Below, in pieces: positions 11,633 through 22,520 of a stretch of 64,000 nt of DNA. A program made the translations under genes and the position numbers. A model generated the notes under the pieces. It was given only the letters and a program-made list of their open reading frames with translations, was not told the origin of the DNA and did not search any database. Each line of letters opens with the position of its first letter. Position 1 is the first letter of the stretch. The stretch is from the NCBI GenBank assembly GCA_025331565.1, contig JAFREQ010000091.1, positions 1,164,501 to 1,228,500 of the forward strand, read 5' to 3'. The stretch comes from Holacanthus passer. Its lineage: Eukaryota; Chordata; Actinopteri; Pomacanthidae.

Positions 11633-13576
11633 TAGTTTGGCCATTTGATTAGCACAGGGACGTCCTGGCAGCTCAGTGGATTAAGGCATAAATTACATCA
11701 CATATTCAGAGGTGGATGAGTTGTGAATCCAGCTCATGACATTTCTTGTGTGATCCTCTCTAATTATGAATCAAAAATCTCTGAACAAGAAGACCTTACC
11801 CATCTTCAGAACATCAGCTTCTGTCATTTGTGTTCCCTGAAGGATATTACCTCACATCTTATTTTTGTGGTGTTGTTCATCATTTATATCAGTTGGGATA
11901 CAAATGTTCTCACCTAAATAATTGTCTGGGACTATAATTTGGCATTTCTAAAAAGAAGTCAGTGGGGGCAAGAGACATGATCAGTCAGATGAACAGACAG
12001 GTTGAAAACAAGCCGACACTTCGGCCAGATTATCAAAACCTTTTTATTTGGAGGTCAAACAGAAAGTTGATGCTTTTGGTAATTCTTCGTTGGAGCCAGG
12101 AAGGAAGTGGGTCAGTCAGCTGTGATCGATGATCACAACAGACATACCATATTTTTTCTGTTGACCTTTTCTATTCAAGATGTTTGACAGCCTCTTCCTT
12201 TTGTTTTCTGCAGCCATTCAAACTAGTGCCACTGTCTTTCGCCTGCTTGTCTCATTGTGACAGATTACACTTGCATAAAATTAAGCTTTTCTCAACTTCC
12301 CACTGTAGTGTTGCTGGGTGCCTTTTAAATGACTGTAGCTCAGCGTGTGACACCAGGCTGCACATCAAGTCCCACGATGAAACCTGGTGGGAAACTTGGC
12401 TGATATCTTGAGTGTTACTTAACACAGTCAGACAGAAGTATCCTGGATAATGTAACTATCCTCATGTTATGAGCACCAGTTGATGCTCATCTGATTTATA
12501 ATATATTTTAGAAGCATCACTTGTATTACTTCAGCTTTGTATCTGAGATGTCATGTTTTGTCAAGGTGGACTGCTCTAAACACTACACTACCCATGATCC
12601 TCGGCTGCCATTGCCATGGAGAAGAAGCCAGTCAGTGGCACAAGTCAGAGCAGTAGTGAATTCAAACACGACACTATATAACAAAATTCTAAGTACATTA
12701 AGCCGCAGATTGCATCGTCAGTTTTCTGTCATCTTTAGCTTCCACACACTTTCAGTGGGTTACAAACTTGCAAAAAACAGACCTTGACAGTTGCAGTTAA
12801 CTTCTTGCCCAAATTTTCGAACTCACTTTTTCATCGCTTGTGGTGACGATTCAACCGAGAGCGTCCCCTGCTGATCCAAGAGCTCCAGCTGTGAGTCACG
12901 CAACATTTTTATGGGAAAAATGAATGGGAATTTCACTTCCAGATGCCCAAAATAGCTCCTCCTGATTTGCAACTCAACGGAGCTATTGAGTTGCATTATG
13001 GGAATTGTAAGATTCAGTGTTTTTGGAGCTTGACCCACACTAGGGACTAAAAGACAGCACGTCTCAGCTTCTGTCTCGCTGTCTCTTTTTTGTCAGTCTC
13101 TCATCAGTCTCTGCACTCTAACTATAACTCAACTAGAATGCAATATTTAAAGAGCTCCTTTAGCTCCTGTAACCTGGTTTAATAAGGTAAATACCTCTTT
13201 GGCTCAGGTTTCCCTTGCAGATCAAATCTTATTAAGTAACATACATGTTAAACTGGTGCCACTCAACCAAACTAGATGCAGTCTAGATGGGATGTGGAGA
13301 GGAGAAGTGGGGAAGGTAATGTACAGTGTGCATGCATTAACGAAAGGAGATATGAAGGACATTTCCAGGTACAATGCTGGATGCTGAGAGAGAATCTGCC
13401 TGACAAAAGAGGTATTAAAAAATAATGGCATTCCAAAATCGCATTGAAATGATGAGTGTACCTGCAGCTTTTGCGTGTCGTCTTTTCATTATTTGTTGGG
13501 AAAACACGGTGCTCAACAGCTCCTGTCGACTCCACTGCACTATTTCTGCATACCTTAACAAAAGAAGCTCCCTCCC

Positions 13577-13634
13577 GCCAATTAAAAGCACATTAGCCTA
13601 ATCACCCAGTAAAAACTACTCATCCATTATTGCT
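13577..13634 (+). repeat. 58-bp duplicated non-coding element, copy B
   Basis: This is the second copy of the 11575-11632 block, in the same orientation 2,002 bp downstream, with six substitutions and no gaps. It begins GCCAATTAAAAGCACATTAG. It could be a duplicated regulatory element or two fragments of one unrecognised repeat. Confidence 0.7.
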
Positions 13635-14363
13635 CACTTTGTAAATTTTATCGGTGCATTTCACCAGAGAAATGGCTCCGCTCCACTGCGAGGGCCCCGT
13701 AAGTCATTAGCGTGGCTACGTGAGCATTAATGGAGATGGCTGAAAATGTGTTGACAAATCAAATCACGCACGCTGATAACCGGGCATTACAAGCTACAAA
13801 ATCTGTGTTACTTGTTAAACTGGGCTAATTTTTTGCAGTGGGAGGTTAGATCAGATGTGAAGTTTACAGTAATTGTCTGCACATATCAGATGGAGAGATA
13901 CTGTATGTGAACTTCTGTGTTTCTTCCTCTGTCTGTCTTTGTGATGCGACTGGTGATGTCTTGATACACACTGTAACTCTATGTGTGTGTGACTCATCAG
14001 AGCCTAATTCTTTGTGCACACAGTTCCAGATCCAGACAGAATTAATTATTTGTAATAAAAATAGATTGTCATCTTTCTCCTGGCAAGAATGTGATTTAGT
14101 ATGGGCTTTGCTTATGTTTTGCTTTTGTGTCCAGTTTGGCTGCTACTGCTTTACGTTGCAAATCCAATAATCTATTATCTGATATATAATCTACAGTAGC
14201 AGTTGTTTAAACTGCTCAGGGTGCTTTGAGATCTGAGACACTAAGAATTGATTGTTACTAAATACTGTTAAGAAAATCTCACAAAACTGTATTAGTTAAA
14301 TGTTATCTCATTCAGTTATGTGGAATTAACTTAACACACATTTTGAAATTACTCAAGATGTTT

Positions 14364-14435
14364 GATTTACTAAATGCTGTTATTTCTGATTTACTAAACG
14401 CGGTTACATCTGACTTACTAAACACGGTTATGTCG
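14364..14435 (+). repeat. Three tandem 24-bp repeats
   Basis: There are three consecutive 24-bp units at 14364-14387, 14388-14411 and 14412-14435. Each is a variant of GAYTTACTAAA followed by CGGTTA. They directly abut the left TGGGCC-rich cluster and may be part of the terminal region of the same element. Confidence 0.75.
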
Positions 14436-14690
14436 CGGTTATGTCTGGCCATGTGTGGTGGCCCACACATGGGCCACCGCACAGGGCCAGCATGGGGCCA
14501 GCTGCAGGCACACTGGTGGCCCTGTGCTGGCCCATGTGTGGGCCACCTCTGACAAACCAGATCTGGGCCACCAAAGGGCCGTCATTCTTTGCGGTATGTG
14601 GGCCAAGTCTAAGTCCAGCCCTATACTGGCCCAGAACTGTTTCAGCACTGGCACCAGATGTCAGCCTAATCTATACCTTAATTAAGCCAT
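14436..14690 (+). repeat. Left TGGGCC-rich subterminal cluster
   Basis: The segment is dense in TGGGCCAC/GTGGCCCA words, for example GTGGCCCACACATGGGCCAC near 14458, plus CCAGATCTGGGCCACC near 14558. The base composition is far more GC-rich than the neighbours. A related cluster at 17790-18000 lies on the other side of a minus-strand DUF4806 gene. Clusters like this at both sides of a gene suggest the subterminal repeats of a DNA transposon, but I could not define terminal inverted repeats or a target duplication. Apparent proteins here come from the repeat. Confidence 0.6.
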
Positions 14691-15081
14691 GTAATAACGA
14701 CATGTACTGATTCGGCCCAGATTAAAAATGCCTCAACAACGGTGATACAATTACACAAATAACATTTATTTTTGAATTGAACAACTTATTCTAAATAACA
14801 AAGGAAAATTAATTAACAATCAAACATCAAATTCAAAAAACATTTAACTGTGAATTGAAACATGACTGCAACATAAATAGTACAAGAGTAAGAAACACAT
14901 TTTCCATTGGAACACTGTCAGTCCTTAACAGTTCAAACACTAAACACTAAAACACTACATTCAATTTAAAAGTGCAAAAAGGCATTGGAATGTTTTTGGA
15001 ATCTTTTCTGCAAACAGCAGCAAAAGTGAACAATTTGGCATAGCCTTAACGTGCATCACAGCTCCTTCTCATCTGTTCACT
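14691..15081 (-). other. Probable 3' untranslated region of the DUF4806 gene copy
   Basis: This AT-rich stretch lies between the left repeat cluster and the stop of the minus-strand gene. A polyadenylation-type word (TTTATT on the plus strand, so AATAAA on the minus strand) lies near 14766. No other coding sequence is seen. Confidence 0.4.
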
Positions 15082-16119
15082 TCACCCACCATTCCTATCT
15101 GGTGCATTTTGAAGCCACTTTGTCATTCTGTTCTCAGTTTTGTTGGTCTGTGGCATCAGAGGTCAGATGATTGCATTGCACAGCCACTAAAACACAAAAA
15201 TTCTGAATTGGGCATCAAGTCCTGCAGTGTAAATCCAGCCATAAAATGCATAGTTAAAGTGAGTCTGTGGGGGAGTCAGTAAGTTGAAAGACAAACTTAC
15301 CAATCACAACATCTTTTATCTGCAGGTGCTGGAAGCCAGTCTTCCCATTTATACTGCGCATGTTCATATTGTTGGCCAGAGAGAGTGTCAACATTGCCCC
15401 CATGACTCTCTTTACACACTCTTTCACATCTCCCCCATCTTTAACCCTTTATAGGGCAAGTGACCATATTTGGTAATTTCCACACAGTATACATACTGAA
15501 AAATTGTAAAAAAAAAAAAAAAAAAAAAAATACAGAAATAAACTTTTGTTATGTCCTCCAATAACACTGTAAGGTTGAATTCTTGAATTTGAAACTTGAG
15601 TTTCAACTACTTTCATACTAGGTATCTACCTAACCCTAACCCTGTGGTGCCTGTCAATCCTGTTGTTAGATTATCTGTTTAACTATGAATCCCCGATTTT
15701 TCTTTTTCCATAGACTAAATAGCTTCTCAATTTTATACTGTATGTCCCAGCAACATTATGTAAAGCCTATTTAATCAAGAACAGGGTTAGCATTACTTTT
15801 TTTCCTCCTGAAGTTGAACTGACATTCTTACCAGCTGGTTTTTGAGGTCAGGACCATTTCTGAGCCGCTCCTCCAGGTTTTCATCTGACTGGCAATCAGC
15901 TAATGGCAGCAGATTTGGTTCCACACCTATCTCTTCTTCAGCTACTGATTTTAATCCCTGGACAGTTGTAAATTATTTTCATTTGGTCTTGTATCAACAT
16001 TTTACATACCAATAGTAGAAGAGTAAACTCAAATGAACAATTCAAACTTCTTACTTCTTCCACGGCTTAGCTTTTGGAAAGACAGGTGCCACCTCATCTT
16101 CACCAGGGAAGAGGATGTT
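15082..16119 (-). pseudogene. DUF4806-domain protein pseudogene (multicopy fish family)
   Basis: Four minus-strand exon-like blocks can be read. (1) 16119-16055 encodes NILFPGEDEVAPVFPKAKPW and ends at a GTAAG donor. (2) 15957-15832 encodes SVAEEEIGVEPNLLPLADC and DENLEERLRNGPDLKNQL, followed by GTAAGA. (3) About 15446-15301 encodes GGDVKECVKRVMGAML, then NMRSINGKTGFQHLQIKDVV, followed by GTAAGT. (4) 15186-15082 encodes AVQCNHLTSDATDQQ and, after a frame shift, TENRMTKWLQNAPDRNGG and a stop. Order and motifs (PL..LEERL, NG K.GF..L..KDVV, a T..DV...I..WL.. tail) match the C-terminal DUF4806 domain, whose function is unknown. The frame shift in the last block marks it as broken. I could not find a convincing N-terminal exon. 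A poly-A run at 15508-15530 lies in the preceding intron. Confidence 0.72.
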
Positions 16120-16697
16120 CTAGAATAGCAGATCTACAAGCTCACAAAGCATCCAATGTGATGTGCTGTGAGCTTGAAGATGTGATTATCCATAATATAA
16201 AACAGGATTAAAGTGGTTCAACTGATTTTGATGCTACAGCCTTTGCTGTGGACCCACCGACCCCGCTTTATTACAGATGGCTGTACCATTTTTAATGATT
16301 TGCCATCATGATCAATGATTGTACTGCGTCTTAGACGTTCTTCAAGTTCACACCGGCCTACACAGCCATGGAATATAAGTAAAAGCCATATAAAATACTG
16401 AGGCAACTTCAAAATAAAATTGAAAAAGCCACATATGTTTTACATATTAACTATGGCTGGGACTTTAACGCCTACCGAAACCACTACCCATAATACTCAC
16501 TGGTATCAAAGATAGTCTAGCGTCAAGATGTATCACTCCTAATGTTCATTCATTACAGGGGGAACACCGAGTCATGCAGCATAACAATGAAGAGAGCGTA
16601 ATTAATAATTTAAAAATAATAATTTAGGTAACAGCGACTTACACCGAGAATCGATTGTAGTAACGGATCTCATTCGTAAACCGAGGACCACCTGCAT
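16120..16697. other. Unassigned interior of the DUF4806-bearing segment
   Basis: The minus strand over 16218-16412 has an open frame with a CELEERLRRSTIIDHDGKSL stretch, which could be an upstream exon of the same gene. I do not recognise it as a domain and no splice sites were established. Confidence 0.35.
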
Positions 16698-17218
16698 ACC
16701 TAACCCAGGGGTCCGTAACCCATGGCTCAGGAGCCACATGCGGCTCTTTCATCCCTCTGCTGCGGCTCCCTGTGGCTTTGGAAAATAAATAATGACTATT
16801 TAATTAAAATGTATTTTATTTTAGTTTGTTAGTTTTTAAAATGTAATTCTAAATTTGAAGATTATGGTGATCTTGTAAAATTAAATTAAAACCTGTTCAA
16901 AATTTTATTGGTCATAATATGCATCACAACCGCCAATGTGCTACACCCGCTGGCATGTGGCCGGCATGCGGCGAGAAATAGTCCTTTTATTATTCAGGTT
17001 GACAGCTGACTGTTTTCTCTGTAGCAGTTCATTGATTTCATGAATACCACACACTGTGGTTTGTTTATACATAACATAAAGGTAAAAAATGATTTATGCA
17101 GTGTTATCTTCATTTTAAATGTCAAAAGGGTTTTGTGGCTCCCCATGTTTTCTTTTCTCTGAGAAATGGGTCCAAATGGCTCTTTGAGTGGTTAAGGTTG
17201 CCAACCCCTGACCTAACC
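16698..17218 (+). mobile_element. Non-autonomous hAT-like element with perfect 8-bp target duplication
   Basis: The element spans 16706-17210 (505 bp). It begins CAGGGGTCCGTAACCC and ends GGTTGCCAACCCCTG, giving inverted CAGGGGT/ACCCCTG-type ends. The 8-bp direct repeat ACCTAACC flanks it exactly at 16698-16705 and 17211-17218. The ends are followed inward by GAGCCACATGCGGCTCTTT on the left and AAATGGCTCTTTGAGTG on the right, text typical of widespread vertebrate hAT miniature elements. It has no coding capacity. The intact duplication indicates insertion with no later rearrangement at the borders. Confidence 0.88.
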
Positions 17219-17789
17219 AGATACACATCAGCAATGGACTAGTAGAGGAAACTCGGAAATTACACCTTCCCCGTTCAAATGGAATGCATCTTAAACTACC
17301 AAATTATTTCTTAATCAAAATATTGTAAATAAAATGTAAACTCACCTCAACTTCTCTGTTCTTCTGTCTGTCAAAATGGCTTCTCTTTGTCCTTCTCTCT
17401 GCTCAAAACGGCGCATCTGGTTCTGTTTGCGCTCTTTTCAACTGAATTTAGCTAGAGCCAATGAGAGAGTAGGAAATGGGGTTGCATGTTGACGGCTGGC
17501 CAATGAGAGCGAAGGATACAATTGGTTGGTTGGTTGGTTGCTTGCCAGGTGGATGGCCATGTCTTTTCAAAATAGTGAGACATTTCTCAACACACAAACG
17601 CCTGTAACTCAATAAAGGCTGGGTCATTTGTTGTGATTAATACTCATTCAATTCTGAGAAATTACGGTTATCTGTCAGTGTTGGAGCATGTAATGTAGAT
17701 GTGTTTGAGTTTGAATGCACTATAAACTCTGAAAGACAATTATTTGTGGTTCACACTTAAGAGAACACATGCGTGCCTATTCATATGAG
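17219..17789. other. Probable 5' region of the DUF4806-bearing segment
   Basis: This lies between the hAT-like insertion and the right repeat cluster. A GAGGTGAGT splice-donor-like word on the minus strand (about 17340-17350) could mark a 5' non-coding exon of the minus-strand gene. A (GGTT)n microsatellite lies at about 17521-17540. No protein was recognised. Confidence 0.35.
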
Positions 17790-18000
17790 ACAGATATGGG
17801 CTACATAAGGTCAGCCACAATCGGCCCACATATGGCATGGACAGATCTGGGCCACGTAAACCAAACCACAATCGGGCCACATGTGGCATGCCATCATATA
17901 AACAGTGCCATCATTGCCAGACCTGGCCCACATCCGATTGACATACCACTTGCCATGCCAGCAGCGCCAGCTTGACGCCAGATCTGGCCCAGACCTGTCT
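17790..18000 (+). repeat. Right TGGGCC-rich subterminal cluster
   Basis: This carries repeated words such as CACAATCGGCCCACATATGG, ACAGATCTGGGCCACG, CACAATCGGGCCACATGTGG and GCCAGATCTGGCCCAGACC. They resemble the left cluster at 14436-14690. Together the clusters bracket about 3.6 kb containing the DUF4806 gene. Short palindromes (CCAGATCTGG) recur. Terminal inverted repeats were not resolved. Confidence 0.6.
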
Positions 18001-18213
18001 GCTATGTCGATGCTGTACTTCACATAAACATGAAACAAAAAAATACAAATCATATATCAGTCGATGCTCAAATTACAAATTTTTCTTCTGCTATAAAGAA
18101 CTCAAAAATGAAAATAAAATGCTTAGTTTACTGATATGATGGGGTTGAGATGTAAATAATCAGAATCTTTTATATATTTATGTTGAGCAAGCAGTCCAAA
18201 ATGCAATGGTTCA

Positions 18214-18515
18214 GTTTACAGCAGGAGTGTCAAACATGCAGCCCATAATGGAGTGACTATAAAGTGTAAAAAGTGCACTGAGAAGTTCTTTCATTCCAAT
18301 GTTTGGAGTGTTTTCCTTATGCTACTGAAGAGACATCTAAAGCTGTTTCTTCACAGTGAAATGACCGACCAATTATTAAAAAGATACACATTTGTTCATT
18401 TTTTTTAACACTAAAAGCAACTACAAAATTTAGATTGTTATAGATTATTATGCAATGCAATTTTCTTTGTCTGTGGCCTGTGAGCTAAAATAAGTTTGAC
18501 ACCCCAGGTTTACCA
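18214..18515 (+). mobile_element. Small hAT-like element with imperfect target duplication
   Basis: It begins CAGGAGTGTCAAACATG at 18222 and ends AAGTTTGACACCCCAG at 18507 (286 bp). The inverted ends match over GTGTCAAAC. Flanks GTTTACAG (18214-18221) and GTTTACCA (18508-18515) share six of eight bases, consistent with an aged 8-bp hAT-type duplication. There is no coding sequence. This end sequence is familiar from vertebrate hAT miniatures. Confidence 0.7.
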
Positions 18516-19259
18516 TATGAAAACAAAGAACAGCAATGAGTAACAAACAAATCAATGATAAATATAAAATATCTGGCAGTTTATTGTTGATGGTTGACAA
18601 AAAATAAAATGAGTGATGGACGTATAATACAAAGTGGTTGGAGAACTTCAGAAGTATCAGCATATGCCAACAAATTTGTATCTAGAAAATAGACCAAATT
18701 ACCAAAATGTTCAGTTTACAATGATAAGAAAACAAGCAATAGCAACTTGTAACAAACTACCATTACACTTGCAGGCAGGGTTGAGTGTACCCTCACACTT
18801 GCGCACATCAAAATGCACAGGAGCCATGGCGGCAGCACTGCACACCGACAGGTCATCTTTGGTTCTACAAACAGTCCAAAGATATTGAGTCCACTGAACC
18901 TAACTCCATGTCACAGTCACCAATTGGATGTGAGGTTATTCATGTAGTTTGTTTTTGAGGACCTGCACCTTGTTGGAAAGCTTGTTGCCATCCAACTGCA
19001 TTAACACTTTTTGAATAAATTCAAATGTGTGTCTCAGATCTTTGGGGTAGCTCAAGTTCAGGCTGTAGATCAGACCAAGCAGGACCGCACACCCACTTGC
19101 CACATCTCCAAGATCACCAAGTACTTCCACACCATCTATGATGATGCCAATATCCTCAGGGGGATCTGTCACTTCTGCTCAATCATTACGGATGACGTAG
19201 ATTCCGAGGACCAAGGATTTATATATTGCATCGTTTATACAAGACACATGCAGTGGTCC

Positions 19260-20353
19260 CCCTTTCCCTTTAAGTAAACCCTACACCACAGAAAGAAAGT
19301 AGTACTGAAAGACAAGCAAGATTGATACAAGCAAGCAAATCAAGTGTGTAGAAATCGAGATATACATACAAGTATTGAAAAACAAACGCTCATTAAAAAA
19401 GTAAGAATTAAGCAAGCATGCTATCAAGTCACCCACTTGACATCCGAAATACCAAATGCAGAGAGGGCCAATCAGAGACTGCTTAACCATAGTGCTCATT
19501 CCCACCGTGCTGACATTTACATTGCAAGAGAATCACATGAAGACTTATCTCATTTTGGAAATATCAGACATTGACTGAAAGCAATGAGTAAGCATAGGAG
19601 GCAGGCAAGCTTGTATGCCAAATGAACAAGCACACTGTATGCTATGTATGCTATGTAAGCAAGATGAAAAAGCCAGATTTAAATGTTATTTAAATTTAAA
19701 TGTTCAGCAACATCGCAAACTGTGACCCATTCACTGAGCATTGTTGAGCTAACTGATGTCTCTTGCACACCTCATACCAGAGAACATCAAGACCTGCCTT
19801 GCTCTCGCAATTTTTAAGCTTCTATTCTATTTGACGTGGTCCAAAACAAATCTAAGTCAGTGCCCTGCTCTGGAATGCAGAAAAAAAAGCAATCTTAAAT
19901 CTCTAAAACCCTTGACTGTACACAAACTACCGGCACTACTGTTAAAAGATCAGAATCGGAAAAGATGAAGAAAAGCTATGATAATGGAAAAATACATGTC
20001 AAGACACTGATCAGCAAGTTATGTGAAATGATCATGTAGTGCTGGAAATATCAATATAAAATCCAGACATCAACAGTACCTTGAACAATCAAGCAGGGGG
20101 TGCTCGGTAACGTCACTGTCCTCTGCACATCAGCGGCTGTGGCACACGGCTGTAAAATAGGACTTAACTGTAACATACAGCTATGATAGCATAGATTCAA
20201 CAAGAGACAGTCCACAGTACACTCATCCAACTAGAGGCCTAGAGGTTAATCAGAGAGAACGTTATGTGTCAACATTTGAATGAATGTGATCAAATGAATG
20301 CAAGTGTGAAAGTGAATAGTGCAATCAACCTGCTTTTTATCTTTTAGACTTAC
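19260..20353. other. Intron-like stretch of the SAM-family pseudogene
   Basis: The sequence holds degenerate CAAG-type repeats around 19300-19440 and 19580-19670, and AT-rich words. No further exon of the SAM family or separate element was recognised. Confidence 0.4.
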
Positions 20354-21061
20354 ATCAGTGTGACGACCCACGGTGGTAGACCTAGGGGTAAGAGGGAAGT
20401 AACACAACGCCAAGGTGGTACAGTTGGCAAAAGCCATTTATTGATAAAATGATGTAGGTTAACACAAAGGAAACACAAAGCAAGCGGGGGGTGGCAGCTG
20501 ATAATAAACTGAAATGAAGATAACGCATACAATCACACCCCGCTGTTTTCTACCAAAACCGAAGTATGAAATAAGAAAACTGAAAGAGTGTCGTATTAAC
20601 CAACGACCAAACAAGTTAATGAACACACCTAGGCCACTCGGCCCCAAGACCACACACACGAGTGCCTCGTGGTTGCACTCACCTGTAAAGGACAAGTAGC
20701 AATTTACGAACTAAGGAACGAGATCTCCCAGAGATCCAACCAATACGAGTAGCGAGAGGCACGTAGCACCGAGGCGGACTGGTCACACAAAATCACAGCC
20801 GCCGCCGGCAATCACACAGTGTTTAAGTAATTTCTGGGGCTGATTGGGCTGGAGCTGAGACCCGGTCGGAAGGGGAGGAGCGGGCCAGCAGGTGTCACCC
20901 GGTTGGCCGACGAGCAACTGTGCCGGGAGGAAAACCCCGGTCGGGAGGCACGCCCAGCGTAGGGAGTCCCCGATGACGTCATCACCAGCCAGCACTGTTA
21001 ACTTAAACGGAATGGGTTAGCCGAAGTAAATACAACTACTACCCAGGGCCATAACAATCAG
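20354..21061 (-). mobile_element. Solo LTR (gypsy-like) with 5-bp target duplication, minus orientation
   Basis: Read on the minus strand, the LTR starts TGTTATGGCCCTGGG at 21056 and ends GTGGGTCGTCACA at 20359 (698 bp, TG...CA ends). Plus-strand ATCAG repeats at 20354-20358 and 21057-21061 form a perfect 5-bp duplication. A minus-strand AATAAA at about 20442-20437 gives orientation. The GC content (upstream half) is clearly higher than the surroundings. No gag-pol or second LTR is present. The last 50 bases share ACCCCTAGG with the end of the 5793-8102 LTR, hinting at related families. Removing it joins GAGACTGAT to GTAAGT, an exon end and splice donor. Confidence 0.85.
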
Positions 21062-22520
21062 TCTCAAGCACGATGGCGTTCTTGGGCTATTTAAAGTATG
21101 CCATCAGGAGCAGAAGGATGCATGCAGCCTTGTCTGAAGCCTCTGGCTCGTAATTAGCCAGGACGTCCTCTATCCCTGGACGACGGTTGAGTTCCTGGCA
21201 GAACTGAATAACTGTACTATCTTTGTTGTTCAGGGCCTCATGCAACTTAGTGAGGTTTGAGACGTCCATCAGCAGACCAAAATGGGAGTAAAGGCTTTTT
21301 GCAAGAAGAGAAAAGGCCATTCCTCCTTAATCTCTGTGATGGCTGGTGCAGGCACACTGTTAAGGAACCGGCGCTGAATGATATATATCTTCTCCATCAG
21401 AGGTTTGACTCTTTCTGCCCCACCCATCCCTTCCTCTGAGTAGATGTTGCGCAGTTGCCTTTTGATTTCATCTAAGGTTGCCTCAGTCTCTCCAGCAAGA
21501 AGTTCTGCAGGGCACAACCTCACACATCCATACTGATCCAAAGGGCCTCTGGCCATTACTCTGGCCTCTGCCACGACAGTGCAGGACCTTCTCTCTCTGT
21601 GTCGCCGTGCAAGAGTATTTTCTCTGTTTTTATATTCCACTCTCGTTTTAATTTGCTGAAGAAGAGAGTGACAGCTGTCTCCAACAATGTCTCCTTTTTT
21701 TCCGACATTGGCAAAACTTTTCGGACAGTCTCTTACAATGCCCTGGGCAATGCTGTGACATATTGCTCTGGTTGGGTTGAGATCATGCTCTAACATTTGG
21801 TCCACCGCTGTCCTCACCATCTCTTTTCTGTCCCCTGGTGATGGCCATGTTTGATTATCCACTGCTTTTCGAATTGCTGCTGGCATCCTGTCCCACCTGA
21901 CCCGGAAGTCTGCATGCCATGACCTGCTATGCAGTGTGGGTGAAGCCAAAGAAGAGTTTGAAGTGCTTTCAGAACTTGATGTTGGAGGATGTGGAGTGCT
22001 TGTGAGGGGTGGAAAGGAGACAGCAACATATTCTATTTCAAGCGCTGGAAGTCCAAGTGAGCGGAGAAAAAATTATGAACAGATAAAGAAATGGCAAGAG
22101 GCATATAAAGTATACTCGCTGAAAAAACAAACTTCACAGTTTGTCAAGCAAAATTATAAAATGATGCCATTTGTACCATGCTGCTTTAGACCAACTTTTC
22201 ATCACCACCCCCTAATGCTCAGATGAAGATAAAAATTCTACAAAAATTGCAAACCAGTATTTGAACTTAAGTGTCATGTGTTTAACTTCTCCATGGTAAT
22301 GTCAAAATATGGATTTACCTTCATTCTTAATGCCATTCAGCAATTTTCGACACTGGGTTGGTCTAAGGTATCTTTCCAGATCCTTCTCTTGTACCAAAGC
22401 AAGGTCTGCCCTGCTCTCCACACCAAGTTCGTCAAATCCATCCAGCAGTGAAGTCAGGGTTTCAACAGAGAGGTCCGGTAAAAATGATAAGACTGCTTCC
22501 TTTATGTCTTGATGATTCAT

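Larger units (their letters stand above)
10771..14340. other. Unassigned non-coding DNA containing a duplicated 58-bp element
   Basis: No gene is recognised. The notable content is the matched 58-bp pair at 11575-11632 and 13577-13634, listed separately. The segment around 12840-13030 ends in ATTATGGGAATTGTAAGATT, which resembles dispersed repeat text, but no borders were found. The stretch at 13655-13800 is more GC-balanced and word-rich than its neighbours and could be a conserved non-coding element; that needs comparison with other fish. Confidence 0.45.
18936..22520 (-). pseudogene. SAM-domain multicopy protein pseudogene (SAMD3-like fish family), split by a solo LTR
   Basis: Exon 1 (22520-22319) starts at an ATG and encodes a SAM-like domain (LPDLSVETLTSLLDGFDELG, then DLERYLRPTQCRKLL), followed by a GTAAAT donor. 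Exon 2 starts at about 22044 after CTTGGACTTCCAG. It encodes RVRWDRMPAAIRKAV, RKEMVRTAVDQMLEHDLNPT, YGCVRLCPAELL and KEEWPFLF. A one-base shift near 21303 then moves the reading to AKSLYSHFGLLMDVSNLTKL, and an in-frame TAG follows at 21087-21089. A solo LTR (20359-21056) sits within the last bases of this exon, next to a GTAAGT donor. The last exon (from about 19247) has a stop at 19179-19181 and encodes GDVASGCAVLLGLIYSLNLSYPKDLRHTFEFIQKVL to its end at 18936. The order and motifs match a repeated fish family often named sterile alpha motif domain-containing protein 3-like. Function unknown; this copy is dead. Confidence 0.72.

Noticed and set aside
12580..13020. Possible inverted pair ACTACACTACCCATGAT and ATTATGGGAATTGTAA as transposon ends
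   Set aside because: The match is short and no target duplication was found.
14439..14710. Several overlapping open frames on both strands over the TGGGCC cluster
   Set aside because: All are translations of the GC-rich repeat in different frames, not genes.
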